28,553 bases of DNA from a virus. The stretch lies in IMG/VR virus record IMGVR_UViG_3300009414_000053, positions 1 through 28,553 of that record; one strand, given 5' to 3'. The stretch's first letter is position 1, and every line of letters begins with the position of its first letter. Made by a program: the position numbers and the translations under genes. The notes under the pieces are model-generated. The model ran no database searches and was not told the origin of the DNA. It saw only the letters and a program-made list of their open reading frames with translations. Positions 14,514 to 22,300 of this stretch are shown piece after piece.

Positions 14514-15275
14514 GTGTTCAAAAAAGCAACAAAAGCACAGTCGAAATTACGCGCAGCCATTTATGGTCCTGCGGGTTCGGGAAAGACATTCACTTCATTG
14601 TCAGTCGCAACTGGTCTAGGAAAAAGGATCGCATTCATCGATACTGAGCGTGGCTCGGCATCCAAGTATTCAGATCGATTTGATTTCGATGTGTGTGAAC
14701 TAGAAGAAAATACTCTTGGCAATTATATTACTGCAATCGGTCAAGCGGTCGAAGGAAAGTACGATGTGCTGATCATTGACTCCTTGACCCACGCATGGAA
14801 AGATCTATTAGAAGAAGTAGATCTGCTGGCGAAGACGAAATTTAGGGGAAACTCTTGGAGTGCTTGGAGTGAGGGGACACCACGGCAACGATCATTTATA
14901 GATGCCATCATTGGTGCGCCGCTTCATGTTATTGGGACGATGCGAACAAAGACCGATTGGTTAGTGGGTGAGAGTGCTAGGGGGAAGACAACAATTAGCC
15001 GTGTTGGTCTAGCGCCGGAGCAGGGCAAAGGAATCGAGTACGAATTCGACCTACTCATGGAGATTTCAACTGAACATGTTGGGCATGTTGTAAAAGATCG
15101 AACCGGCAAATTTCAAGATGCATTGATTGATAAGCCGGATGCTGAATTCGGGAAACAATTACACGCTTGGCTAACTGATGGTGAGATTGCAGAAAACACC
15201 ATTGATTACGCCAAGAAGATTTTTGATGCAGAACAAGTAGTGTCTGCTGAAACCACCCCAATCACCAAGTTCTAG
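14514..15275 (+). CDS. RecA/AAA-type ATPase, Sak4-like recombination protein
   Basis: A 253-residue P-loop ATPase. Walker A is G-P-A-G-S-G-K-T at 18-25 and Walker B is Y-D-V-L-I-I-D-S at 83-90; F-I-D-T-E-R-G precedes at 41-47. This is the layout of the phage nucleotide-binding family that includes Sak4-type single-strand annealing or recombination ATPases. The family is typically partnered with a single-strand binding protein, and the next gene fits that role. The GTG start has a near-ideal AGGAGGT at 14502-14508, suggesting strong expression and the beginning of an operon. Cytoplasmic. An exact role in recombination or replication is inferred. Confidence 0.82.
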   Translation: MFKKATKAQSKLRAAIYGPAGSGKTFTSLSVATGLGKRIAFIDTERGSASKYSDRFDFDVCELEENTLGNYITAIGQAVEGKYDVLIIDSLTHAWKDLLEEVDLLAKTKFRGNSWSAWSEGTPRQRSFIDAIIGAPLHVIGTMRTKTDWLVGESARGKTTISRVGLAPEQGKGIEYEFDLLMEISTEHVGHVVKDRTGKFQDALIDKPDAEFGKQLHAWLTDGEIAENTIDYAKKIFDAEQVVSAETTPITKF

Positions 15276-15285
15276 GAGAAACACG

Positions 15286-15771
15286 ATGCCTTACGATTGG
15301 ACAGAAGCAAGCACCGCAGAAGGTGCAGAACATTCAGAGCGAATGCCAACTGGTATTCACACCGTCACGATTACTCGGATAATTCATGGCGGTAAAAACG
15401 GAACATTTGAAAGTAAAAACGGCGATCCTCAGATCTTAGTAGTTTTTTCAGATGATCAAGCGCGGGAAGCAACCCAGATGATTACGCTTTCACAGAAAGC
15501 AGGATGGGTGCTGGCAAAATTGATGACCAACTTTGACCCCCCTATGAATCTAACCAAGATGACCGAAGCTGGTGTAACACCTGACAGTTTTGCAAGTCCT
15601 GATTTTGCAGAAACCCAATTGGTTGGCAGGAAACTTGCCATCAAGGTGGAGTGGGAAGCCAGCGCAAAAGGCGATAAAGAATATTCCAACATCACGCCTA
15701 TGAATACTGGTGATATGGAAGCGGCTATGTCTGCGAGTCAAGTAGATTTTGGTACTGAACTACCAATATAG
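15286..15771 (+). CDS. Probable single-strand DNA binding protein (DUF669-like)
   Basis: A 161-residue protein starting ten bases after the ATPase gene with a TAGGAG site. It has a beta-rich OB-like core (G-I-H-T-V-T-I-T-R-I-I then L-V-V-F-S-D-D and L-V-G-R-K-L-A-I-K-V-E-W) and an end in D-F-G-T-E-L-P-I. The pairing with a Sak4-like ATPase, the size and this fold resemble phage SSB-like proteins of the DUF669 kind. It would cover single-stranded DNA during phage replication and annealing. Assignment rests on context as much as on sequence. Confidence 0.6.
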   Translation: MPYDWTEASTAEGAEHSERMPTGIHTVTITRIIHGGKNGTFESKNGDPQILVVFSDDQAREATQMITLSQKAGWVLAKLMTNFDPPMNLTKMTEAGVTPDSFASPDFAETQLVGRKLAIKVEWEASAKGDKEYSNITPMNTGDMEAAMSASQVDFGTELPI

Positions 15772-15852
15772 GTAATATTTCAGTTACCTCCGGTGGTGGC
15801 ATTCCTTTGTTGGGTGTCATCGCCTTACCAACCCCACAAAGGAAGTCCACGG
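15772..15852. other. Short spacer with imperfect stem before the ParB-like gene
   Basis: TTGTTGGGT and ACCCCACAA at about 15808-15840 form an imperfect stem (one mismatch) just ahead of the GGAAG ribosome site. It could modulate translation of the ParB-like gene. No T-run and no promoter are evident. Confidence 0.3.
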
Positions 15853-16734
15853 ATGGCAAACGACAACACAGTTTCTTTGAAGATTGAAGATATTAAGATC
15901 AACGGTGACACGCAACCGCGAGTTTCCATTGATGACTTGGCAGTAGCCGACTATGCATATGCATATGAGTCGGGTGAGAATATGCCCCCTGTTGTCGTTT
16001 TCTTTGATGGGGTTAATCATTGGCTGGCTGACGGATTCCATCGTTGGCATGCGGCACGAAGGGCTGTTCTTACAGATCTCCCAGCAACAATAAAGGATGG
16101 GACACGCGAAGATGCCCAGTGGTATGCGATTTCCGCTAACCAAACACATGGCTTGCGCCGGTCAAATAAAGACAAACGCAGATCCGTCACAATGGCTCTT
16201 GGGATTCATCCCGATTGGAGTGATTACCAGATAGGTGAGCATGTCGGCGTATCGCATGAGATGGTCAGAATGGTTCGTGCTTCACTAGCAGAGTTTGCTA
16301 GTGAAACCGTCCGTAAGACACGCGATGGCAGGGAGATCGATACCACGAATATTGGTGGTTCTCCCAGTGAGGTATTTGTCAAGAATCCTCCGATGCCTAC
16401 TGATACTGTTGACGCAATCGGCATGTTAGTGCCAGAACATCTGGTTAATAAGTGGAATGAACTGAATAGAGAAGTAAATGAGATGATCGATCACGCGAAT
16501 GCGTTACAGGCATTTGTTGCTCATCTTGGTGATCGCATGGATGGGCTGGGTGCAGATGTTTCAATTAGTGCGATGCGTGCTGATGTGATCAACATTGTTT
16601 CTGCAATCCAATTGACCGCCACGCCCCATGCAATCTGTTGCTACTGCGGTGGTGATGGTTGCGAGACATGTACTAATCGTGGCTGGCTATCCAAGCACAT
16701 GTTTAACTGTGTGCCTGAAGAATTGAAGATATGA
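15853..16734 (+). CDS. ParB-like DNA-binding protein with C-terminal zinc-ribbon-like motif
   Basis: A 293-residue protein; the start chosen has AAAGGAAG at 15838-15845, whereas a GTG at 15793 would need 20 implausible extra residues. Residues ~10-110 form a ParB/sulfiredoxin-type N-terminal domain: D-T-Q-P-R, Y-A-Y-A-Y-E-S-G-E, L-A-D-G-F-H-R-W-H-A-A. A helix-turn-helix follows around 120-160 (Q-I-G-E-H-V-G-V-S-H-E-M-V). The C-terminus carries C-C-Y-C-G-G-D-G-C-E-T-C, a probable zinc-binding knuckle not found in plasmid ParB. Phage ParB-like proteins act as transcription regulators or DNA-binding nucleases. The ATGA overlap with the methyltransferase suggests joint function. Confidence 0.78.
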   Translation: MANDNTVSLKIEDIKINGDTQPRVSIDDLAVADYAYAYESGENMPPVVVFFDGVNHWLADGFHRWHAARRAVLTDLPATIKDGTREDAQWYAISANQTHGLRRSNKDKRRSVTMALGIHPDWSDYQIGEHVGVSHEMVRMVRASLAEFASETVRKTRDGREIDTTNIGGSPSEVFVKNPPMPTDTVDAIGMLVPEHLVNKWNELNREVNEMIDHANALQAFVAHLGDRMDGLGADVSISAMRADVINIVSAIQLTATPHAICCYCGGDGCETCTNRGWLSKHMFNCVPEELKI

Positions 16735-18020
16735 ATGTGGATATTGCCCCAATCAATCATCTCTCGTTATGCGCAGGATACGGAGGTATCGATCTCGGAC
16801 TCTCAAGAGTTTTGCCAGATGTGCGAACAATCGCTTATGTGGAGATCGAAGCATTCGCAGTCGCAAACTTGGTCGAAAAGGTTGAAAAGGGTTGGCTGGA
16901 TGAAGCACCTGTCTGGACGAACCTTAAAACCTTCGATGCAAAACCCTTTTGCGGAATGGTGGATGTCTTGTCAGGAGGTTTCCCCTGCCAGCCGTTCAGT
17001 CATGCCGGCAACAGAGAGTCTACTGACGATCCTAGACATCTATTTCCCGATGTCGAACGAATCATCGGAGAGTGTAGACCTTCAATCATCTTTCTGGAAA
17101 ATGTCGAAGGAATCATCTCAGCAAAACTCCACGGAGAACCAGACACTTCGGTTCTCAAGCATGTCTTGGAAAGATTGGAAGACTTGGGTTACAAAGCAAC
17201 GGCAGGAATATTCAGTGCGGAAGAAGTCGGCGCACCTCACAGACGAAAGAGGGTCTTTATCTGTGGCATTTCCAACGATGACTGTGAGCGATTCGTTCGG
17301 AAGCAGAAGAGCCACAGCGAAGAAGGATCACTGGAAGAGCAACGATGGAACGACCCTGACAGATGCGGTTCAATCTCCCAGCAACAATCTCCCAGCAGTA
17401 TGGTCAACCCCAAGTGCGTTTCAGCAGGGCGGGACGGCTCAGAAATTCAGGGACAGACAACTGAAGTGGGCAGAGAAATATCACAACCATCCTCCACTGA
17501 ACATTCAAGTGGAGATGGAAGACCAGAACATATCGTGGGCAACACCACAAGTGACGGACTCAACGCGAGACAACCAGATAAGGAAGCCGGACGAACTGAG
17601 CGATGCTGCCAAGCAGGGCGGGTGTCGGAATCTGAGGGAAGATGTTGTCAATTGGGCAACACCGAACACGATGGATCATCTGAGCAGGAGCGAGGAAGCA
17701 CTTCGCAACCAAGCGAAGGGTCAGAGAAAGGGTCGCACGCGACCTTGCAATCTGAGGGAACAGATAGATCCCAAGTCAAACGAGATTTATTCCCAAACAG
17801 ACCAAACCAATCCCAGCAATGGTGGGAATACCCAAGAACAATCGGAGAAGCCGAAGAAACTCAATCCCCTTTGGGTGTGCCAACTGATGCTGGGTTCAGA
17901 GTATCCAGCGACTTGGTTAATGCCACTAGAGTGGATTCGCTCCGACTCGGAGGCAACGGTGTAGTGCCGGCAACCGCAGCAAAAGCATTTATGTATTTGA
18001 TGGATGAATTGACACGATGA
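16731..18020 (+). CDS. C5 cytosine DNA methyltransferase
   Basis: A 429-residue protein that methylates cytosine at C5 using S-adenosylmethionine. Motif I is S-L-C-A-G-Y-G-G-I-D-L-G-L (12-24), motif IV G-G-F-P-C-Q-P-F with catalytic C86, motif VI F-L-E-N-V (121-125), motif VIII A-P-H-R-R-K-R-V-F-I (168-177), and motif X G-N-G-V-V-P with A-A-K-A (408-419). Between about 182 and 375, where the target-recognition domain belongs, the frame is low-complexity, dominated by S, Q, E, G and R, with short repeats such as G-N-T-x-x-D-G. The same DNA is open in the +1 frame (see the overlapping entry). Overlaps both neighbours by ATGA. Target site unknown; it may protect phage DNA from restriction. Confidence 0.9.
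   Translation: MNVDIAPINHLSLCAGYGGIDLGLSRVLPDVRTIAYVEIEAFAVANLVEKVEKGWLDEAPVWTNLKTFDAKPFCGMVDVLSGGFPCQPFSHAGNRESTDDPRHLFPDVERIIGECRPSIIFLENVEGIISAKLHGEPDTSVLKHVLERLEDLGYKATAGIFSAEEVGAPHRRKRVFICGISNDDCERFVRKQKSHSEEGSLEEQRWNDPDRCGSISQQQSPSSMVNPKCVSAGRDGSEIQGQTTEVGREISQPSSTEHSSGDGRPEHIVGNTTSDGLNARQPDKEAGRTERCCQAGRVSESEGRCCQLGNTEHDGSSEQERGSTSQPSEGSEKGSHATLQSEGTDRSQVKRDLFPNRPNQSQQWWEYPRTIGEAEETQSPLGVPTDAGFRVSSDLVNATRVDSLRLGGNGVVPATAAKAFMYLMDELTR
16735..17964 (+). CDS. Overlapping +1-frame protein with W-x-TP-x3-D repeats (possible dual coding)
   Basis: A second open frame of 409 codons lies wholly inside the methyltransferase gene; its ATG is four bases after the methyltransferase ATG, so one ribosome site could serve both. 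From residue 179 (base 17269) it shows repeated units: F-P-T-M-T-V-S-D, W-S-T-P-S-A-F, W-A-T-P-Q-V-T-D, W-A-T-P-N-T-M-D, with ends such as T-L-T-D-A-V, N-L-R-E-D-V and N-L-R-E-Q-I. Near the end is L-N-P-L-W-V-C-Q-L-M. I recognise this pattern (W-P-T-P repeats closed by L-N-P-x-W-V) from phage and bacterial proteins, often annotated as methylase-related or hypothetical. Before residue 179 the frame may only shadow the methyltransferase. Whether it is translated alone, by frameshift, or not at all is unknown. Confidence 0.4.
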   Translation: MWILPQSIISRYAQDTEVSISDSQEFCQMCEQSLMWRSKHSQSQTWSKRLKRVGWMKHLSGRTLKPSMQNPFAEWWMSCQEVSPASRSVMPATESLLTILDIYFPMSNESSESVDLQSSFWKMSKESSQQNSTENQTLRFSSMSWKDWKTWVTKQRQEYSVRKKSAHLTDERGSLSVAFPTMTVSDSFGSRRATAKKDHWKSNDGTTLTDAVQSPSNNLPAVWSTPSAFQQGGTAQKFRDRQLKWAEKYHNHPPLNIQVEMEDQNISWATPQVTDSTRDNQIRKPDELSDAAKQGGCRNLREDVVNWATPNTMDHLSRSEEALRNQAKGQRKGRTRPCNLREQIDPKSNEIYSQTDQTNPSNGGNTQEQSEKPKKLNPLWVCQLMLGSEYPATWLMPLEWIRSDSEATV

Positions 18021-19696
18021 AACTTAGACCGTACCAGAACGATGCCATCGAAGCCATTGAAAATGGTTGGGAAGATAACACTTCCCAGTTGTTGGTTCTC
18101 CCAACAGGTACAGGCAAGACCATCGTGTTCACCAAACTCATTGACCGGATGATCATGGGCGGTAGAACACTTGTCATTGCCCATCGTGAAGAATTGATTT
18201 GGCAAGCTGTCGCAAAAATAAAAGTTATCACTGGCATTCAACCCTCCATAGAGATGGCTGACTATCGTGCAGACGAAGGGTTCTTCTCAAGGAATCCAGT
18301 TGTGGTATCAAGCATCCAAACACAGAATGCGTGCAAGCGGTACGCCAAATTCGACCCAACACAATTTGAGTTGTTAGTAATCGATGAAGCCCATCATGCA
18401 CCAGCAACAAGTTACAAGAAGTTGATTGACTACTACAAGAAACACAACCCGAACATCAAAATCCTTGGGGTCACGGCTACGCCGGATCGTGCTGACAAGA
18501 AAGCACTTGGCATGATCTTTGATACGGTTGCCTACGAATTGAAGATTCAAGATGCTATTGATGATGGCTGGCTCGTCCCAATCTCCCAGCGATCAGTCAT
18601 CGTCAATGGTCTTGATTTTTCTTGTATCAAGACAACGGCTGGCGATCTGAACGGAAAGCAACTCGCGGCAGTAATGGAGTACGAATCAAATTTGCATGGC
18701 ATAGCCCAGCCCACACTGGAAATTGTTGGTGATCGCAAGGCGCTTGTGTTCGCATCTAGCGTGGCACATGCTGAAAGACTATCGGAGATCTTTAATAGGT
18801 ACAAGCCCAATAGGTCGGAGTGGGTATGTGGCAAGACACCAAAGGATTCTCGTAGAGAAACCCTGCGTAGGTTTGCAGACGGTAAGACACAGATCCTTGT
18901 AAACGTGGGGTGTTTCACTGAGGGATTTGATGAGCCAAGCATTGAGGTAATCGTGCTGGCTAGACCCACTAAGTCCAGAGCATTGTTTGCACAGATGGTA
19001 GGTCGTGGCACAAGAACATTGACGGGAACGCTGGATGGATTGGATGATGCTGATGTACGCAAAGAAGCAATTGTAAATTCCACAAAGCAAAATCTCGAAC
19101 TGATCGACTTTGTTGGCAACACTGGAAGACATCGACTGATTCATGCGACTGATCTTCTTGGTGGTGACTACACAGATGAGGAAGTTTCATTTGCCAACAC
19201 CATCATGGAAGCAACTGAGAAGTCTACCGATGTTAAAGAAGCATTGGAACAATCTAAAGAAGAGGTTGCCAAGCAAGCGGAAGAAAAGCGATTGCGGGAT
19301 GAGGCAGAGCAACAACGCAGACAACAGATACGAGCGAAGGTTGACTACTCATCGAAGAGCAATGACCCATTTGCCATATTACAAATCAAGCCAGTAGAAA
19401 GGCATGAAGGGTGGTATACCAACAAGCCCTGTTCGGATCGACTCAGCGCCGGCCTTAAAAAGTTTGGTGTAGAAGCCGACATAATTGCTGGGCTGGATTC
19501 GCGTGAGGGTTCAGCGTTGATCGGCAAACTAATTGAGCGATCCAAGAATGGCAAGTGTACTTACAAGCAAGCGAAGTTACTTCGTAAGTATGGATATTCA
19601 GGTAATGAAAGTAAGAAAGAAGCGTCAAGTATTATTGATGGATTAGCAGCCAATGGTTGGCGGCGCAATCAACACACCGAAGCCCCAAGATATTAG
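18017..19696 (+). CDS. Superfamily 2 DEAD/DEAH helicase
   Basis: A 559-residue ATP-dependent helicase or translocase. Motif order is L-R-P-Y-Q at 3-7 (Q-motif-like), Walker A P-T-G-T-G-K-T at 29-35, A-H-R-E-E-L at 55-60, D-E-A-H at 123-126, V-T-A-T-P-D-R, then in the second lobe V-G-C-F-T-E-G-F-D and Q-M-V-G-R-G-T-R. This is the common phage or restriction-type helicase core of about 420 residues. After a glutamate/lysine coiled-coil (about 410-450) comes an extra C-terminal region to 559 with Y-K-Q-A-K-L-L-R-K-Y-G-Y, a motif I associate with small DNA-binding tails of phage helicases. It overlaps the methyltransferase stop by ATGA. Likely used in replication or recombination. Confidence 0.9.
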   Translation: MKLRPYQNDAIEAIENGWEDNTSQLLVLPTGTGKTIVFTKLIDRMIMGGRTLVIAHREELIWQAVAKIKVITGIQPSIEMADYRADEGFFSRNPVVVSSIQTQNACKRYAKFDPTQFELLVIDEAHHAPATSYKKLIDYYKKHNPNIKILGVTATPDRADKKALGMIFDTVAYELKIQDAIDDGWLVPISQRSVIVNGLDFSCIKTTAGDLNGKQLAAVMEYESNLHGIAQPTLEIVGDRKALVFASSVAHAERLSEIFNRYKPNRSEWVCGKTPKDSRRETLRRFADGKTQILVNVGCFTEGFDEPSIEVIVLARPTKSRALFAQMVGRGTRTLTGTLDGLDDADVRKEAIVNSTKQNLELIDFVGNTGRHRLIHATDLLGGDYTDEEVSFANTIMEATEKSTDVKEALEQSKEEVAKQAEEKRLRDEAEQQRRQQIRAKVDYSSKSNDPFAILQIKPVERHEGWYTNKPCSDRLSAGLKKFGVEADIIAGLDSREGSALIGKLIERSKNGKCTYKQAKLLRKYGYSGNESKKEASSIIDGLAANGWRRNQHTEAPRY

Positions 19697-19708
19697 AAAG
19701 GTCAGTCA

Positions 19709-20509
19709 ATGGTAGATCATCTTATATTTTACTCTGGTGGCATAGCATCGTGGGCAACCGCAAAGCGTGTAGCAGATATGCATGGCACTGAGAATCTTAG
19801 GATGTTGTTTACAGATACACTCATAGAAGATCCAGACTTATACAGGTTTCTTGATGACTCGGCTGCAAATGTGGGTGGAGAACTAATCAAGATTGCAGAT
19901 GGCAGAACACCTTGGGAAGTGTTTAAGGATGTACGGATGCTTGGTAATAGCCGGCTTGATCCCTGTTCCCGAATTCTAAAACGAGAGATGGCAACAAAGT
20001 GGGTAAAGAAAAATTATCCAGATCCCAAGGATGTTGTCTTATACATTGGTATGGATTGGTCAGAAGAGCATAGATACCTGAGATCAAAAAGGTTTTGGCA
20101 ACCATATGAAGTGCAAGCCACACTGTTAGAAAAGCCATACCTGATGAAAGATGACATGATTGCTTGGCTTAATGATGAGGGTATAGATGAACCACGCTTA
20201 TACAAATTAGGATTTCCACACAACAACTGTGGCGGTGGATGTATTAAAGCTGGTCAAGCACATTTCAAACATTTGCACAAAGCATTGCCTGAAGTTTATG
20301 CAGAGTGGGAAAGAGAAGAAGAAAAGATGAGACAATTCTTAGATAGAGATGTGTCGATTCTGAAAGATCGTAGGGGTGGTACAACTAAAACATTAACCTT
20401 GAAGCAACTGCGTAAGCGTGATGACGATCAGTGTGATCTGTTTGAGTGGGGCGGGTGTGGATGCTTCTCTACTTTTGAAGATGATGAAATGAAAGGTCAA
20501 TCAACATGA
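19709..20509 (+). CDS. PAPS-reductase-like (PP-loop) protein
   Basis: A 266-residue protein with an adenylate-binding PP-loop S-G-G-I-A-S at 9-14 and a following F-T-D-T-L-I-E-D-P-D-L-Y, both typical of the phosphoadenosine-phosphosulfate-reductase-like domain. Cysteines occur as N-N-C-G-G-G-C around 172-177 and G-G-C-G-C near the end, suggesting a metal or Fe-S site. Phage members of this family are not sulfate assimilation enzymes; known relatives activate substrates for nucleic-acid thiolation or other modification. Location after the methyltransferase and helicase supports a DNA or RNA modification role, which remains inference. AAAGG precedes the ATG. Confidence 0.78.
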   Translation: MVDHLIFYSGGIASWATAKRVADMHGTENLRMLFTDTLIEDPDLYRFLDDSAANVGGELIKIADGRTPWEVFKDVRMLGNSRLDPCSRILKREMATKWVKKNYPDPKDVVLYIGMDWSEEHRYLRSKRFWQPYEVQATLLEKPYLMKDDMIAWLNDEGIDEPRLYKLGFPHNNCGGGCIKAGQAHFKHLHKALPEVYAEWEREEEKMRQFLDRDVSILKDRRGGTTKTLTLKQLRKRDDDQCDLFEWGGCGCFSTFEDDEMKGQST

Positions 20510-20739
20510 AATGTAAAGACAACTCAGTGGAAGTGGCGATGTGCCTATTTGTAACTACGATAGCGATAGTCTTAACCATATTGGAACTAGACACCGGCTG
20601 GAGAATGTTCAACTGGTTTGTGGGTTTCCTGTTCTTTGTCATGGGTGTTCGTTATACATGGCTAGAATATCATTACAAGAAGATGTGGAAAGAAACATAC
20701 GATAGAAGGATAGAAAGGATGTTGAACGATGAAAGATAA
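20506..20739 (+). CDS. Small two-pass membrane protein
   Basis: A 77-residue protein overlapping the preceding stop by ATGA. Two hydrophobic stretches (about 10-28, M-C-L-F-V-T-T-I-A-I-V-L-T-I-L; about 35-50, F-N-W-F-V-G-F-L-F-F-V-M-G-V) are joined by a short D-T-G-W turn, followed by a positively charged tail of ~25 residues that would lie in the cytoplasm. It does not look like a recognised holin, but that cannot be excluded. Function unknown. Confidence 0.6.
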   Translation: MKCKDNSVEVAMCLFVTTIAIVLTILELDTGWRMFNWFVGFLFFVMGVRYTWLEYHYKKMWKETYDRRIERMLNDER

Positions 20740-20941
20740 AAACCAACTTATCCTTGAAGAACGTGTACGCAGATACAAACAAATATGTATGCGAGTTATG
20801 TCGGATTCTCTACCTCCCAGTGATCCCCAAATTTACTTGTTGATCATGTTGGACTTACCGCCAGCCAAGACCCGCAGGGAAGCGGTTGATCTTATCTCCC
20901 AGCATCTAAATGAGGACGGCAATGAGTTACAATTGGATTGA
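20729..20941 (+). CDS. Hypothetical small protein
   Basis: A 70-residue, mainly helical charged protein that overlaps the previous gene by 11 bases. AAAGGATGTTGAACG upstream gives an acceptable ribosome site. It contains P-P-S-D-P-Q-I-Y and L-I-S-Q-H-L-N; both are encoded across copies of the dispersed CTCCCAG motif (20814 and 20895). Family not recognised. It lies directly before the primase and overlaps it by 20 bases. Confidence 0.5.
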   Translation: MKDKNQLILEERVRRYKQICMRVMSDSLPPSDPQIYLLIMLDLPPAKTRREAVDLISQHLNEDGNELQLD

Positions 20942-21800
20942 AGCATCACAACCTAAAGTGTGGTCGAGCGAAAGTAATACGGAATGGATTCGCGTAAGTC
21001 GTACTCAGCCCTGTGCTATATGCAAGAAGCAGGATTGGTGTACAAGAGCAAGTGATAACTCCGTTCACTGTTGCATGCGAGTGCCTAGTCCAGTTGAACT
21101 TAGCAATGGTGGACATCTACATGCTGGGATAAAGACTCCCGATGGGCTGACACCAAAGGAGTCATCGAAGAAAACCCCGCGCATCAATGCAACTGCGGTG
21201 TGGACACGCTGGCTTACCTATCACACTAAATCAAGTAACATCCTAGATCTTTCTATTGAACTTGGAGTAAGGCCCGAAGCTCTCAAACGATTGCATTGTG
21301 TTCGTGCTAACCCACGGCGAAGTGCTTTTGCTTTTCCTATGTTCAACTCTTATGGTGAGATCGTTGGACTACGGCTACGCCATGACGATGGAAACAAAAC
21401 CACTGTCAAGGGTAGTAAGTCTGGACTCTTTCTCCCAACAGGAATTGGGAAGGACAAGTGCTTGTTGATTGCAGAGGGTGAGTCGGATACCGCAGCATTG
21501 CTGTCGGCTGGCATGGATGCCATCGGTAGACCCAGTTGCCTTGGCTTGATCAGCATGGTCAAGGGTTATTTGAATCGACTTGATGTGATCCCTGAAATAG
21601 TTATATGTGCTGACGATGATCTGCCGGGCTTGAACGGCGCTCGCAAACTTGCAACAGGATTGTTGGAGGTGACAACCTCTGTGCGAATCATTCGTCCACC
21701 ATCATGCAAGGATTTTCGTGAGTGGATATATGGTGGGGCAACTCGTCAATCCATTGAGTGTCTCATTCATGCCGCAAAGTTCTGGAGGGGTGATCGATGA
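20922..21800 (+). CDS. DNA primase-like protein with zinc finger and TOPRIM domain
   Basis: A 292-residue protein read from the ATG at 20922, which has GAGGA five bases upstream; an ATG at 20910 is also in frame. An N-terminal zinc-finger-like segment P-C-A-I-C-K-K-Q-D-W-C with N-S-V-H-C-C-M-R is typical of phage primases and guides single-strand recognition. The TOPRIM domain is clear from about 185: L-L-I-A-E-G-E-S-D-T-A-A-L, then I-V-I-C-A-D-D-D near 228, supplying the metal-binding E and D-x-D. No helicase domain follows, so this is a primase without a fused helicase; the SF2 helicase upstream may act separately. It overlaps the next gene by ATGA. Confidence 0.85.
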   Translation: MSYNWIEASQPKVWSSESNTEWIRVSRTQPCAICKKQDWCTRASDNSVHCCMRVPSPVELSNGGHLHAGIKTPDGLTPKESSKKTPRINATAVWTRWLTYHTKSSNILDLSIELGVRPEALKRLHCVRANPRRSAFAFPMFNSYGEIVGLRLRHDDGNKTTVKGSKSGLFLPTGIGKDKCLLIAEGESDTAALLSAGMDAIGRPSCLGLISMVKGYLNRLDVIPEIVICADDDLPGLNGARKLATGLLEVTTSVRIIRPPSCKDFREWIYGGATRQSIECLIHAAKFWRGDR

Positions 21801-22153
21801 CCAGTTGGATACCTATCCGAAGAAACCTTTACGATTCTCCCAAGACGTTTCTGGTTGCAAGGCAACTCAAGGTAGATCGTTTTACTGTGGTTGGCATGGT
21901 GGTCTATGTGTGGAGTTGGGTAGGGGAACACTCTATTGATGGACATATTCCAGATCTCGAAGTTGATGGGCTTGATGAGATTGTTGGTATAGATGGAATT
22001 GGTGATGCAATGTTGAGGGCTGGGTGGTTGCAAATTTCTGGTGGTGACTTACTATTCCCTGAGTGGGATCAATGGAACGGTCAATGTACAAAAAAAAGGT
22101 TACTAGATGCAAGACGAAAACAACGGAAACGAAAACAAGAGTCTACGGCGTAG
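21797..22153 (+). CDS. Replication-initiator-like winged-helix protein
   Basis: A 118-residue protein overlapping the primase stop by ATGA. The opening W-I-P-I-R-R-N-L-Y-D-S-P-K, the middle V-V-G-M-V-V-Y-V-W-S-W-V-G-E-H and the end L-F-P-E-W-D-Q-W-N-G-Q with K-K-R-L-L-D-A-R-R-K-Q-R-K-R match the plan of short phage replisome-organiser proteins: a winged helix and a basic tail. It is about the right length for the DNA-binding domain alone, without a helicase-loader domain. It probably recognises the phage origin; the repeat arrays at 25.8-26.3 kb are candidate binding sites. Confidence 0.65.
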   Translation: MTSWIPIRRNLYDSPKTFLVARQLKVDRFTVVGMVVYVWSWVGEHSIDGHIPDLEVDGLDEIVGIDGIGDAMLRAGWLQISGGDLLFPEWDQWNGQCTKKRLLDARRKQRKRKQESTA

Positions 22154-22298
22154 TCTGTGGGTGTTGGCTATCGAGATGGGAGCATTGTGTATTGGCTGTG
22201 TAATGAAGGGACTCGGTTGGATTGTTGGTATATGGTTAGGCCTTCAGTTGGTGGGTGGCATTGACCTTCCGTTCAACTGTAACTTCTACGGATTCTAA
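22107..22298 (+). CDS. Small membrane protein
   Basis: A 63-residue protein that overlaps the previous gene by 47 bases in another frame. It has a polar head (M-Q-D-E-N-N-G-N-E-N-K) and one or two hydrophobic stretches (W-V-L-A-I-E-M-G-A-L-C-I-G-C-V; W-I-V-G-I-W-L-G-L-Q-L-V). A weak AAGG precedes the ATG. The overlap is large for this phage, so it may be a chance frame, but the following gene begins right after its stop. Confidence 0.45.
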   Translation: MQDENNGNENKSLRRSLWVLAIEMGALCIGCVMKGLGWIVGIWLGLQLVGGIDLPFNCNFYGF

Positions 22299-22300
22299 GT

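Noticed and set aside
18547-19122. 191-codon leftward frame opposite the helicase gene
   Set aside because: It lies over helicase motifs of frame 0 and has no start context or recognisable domain.
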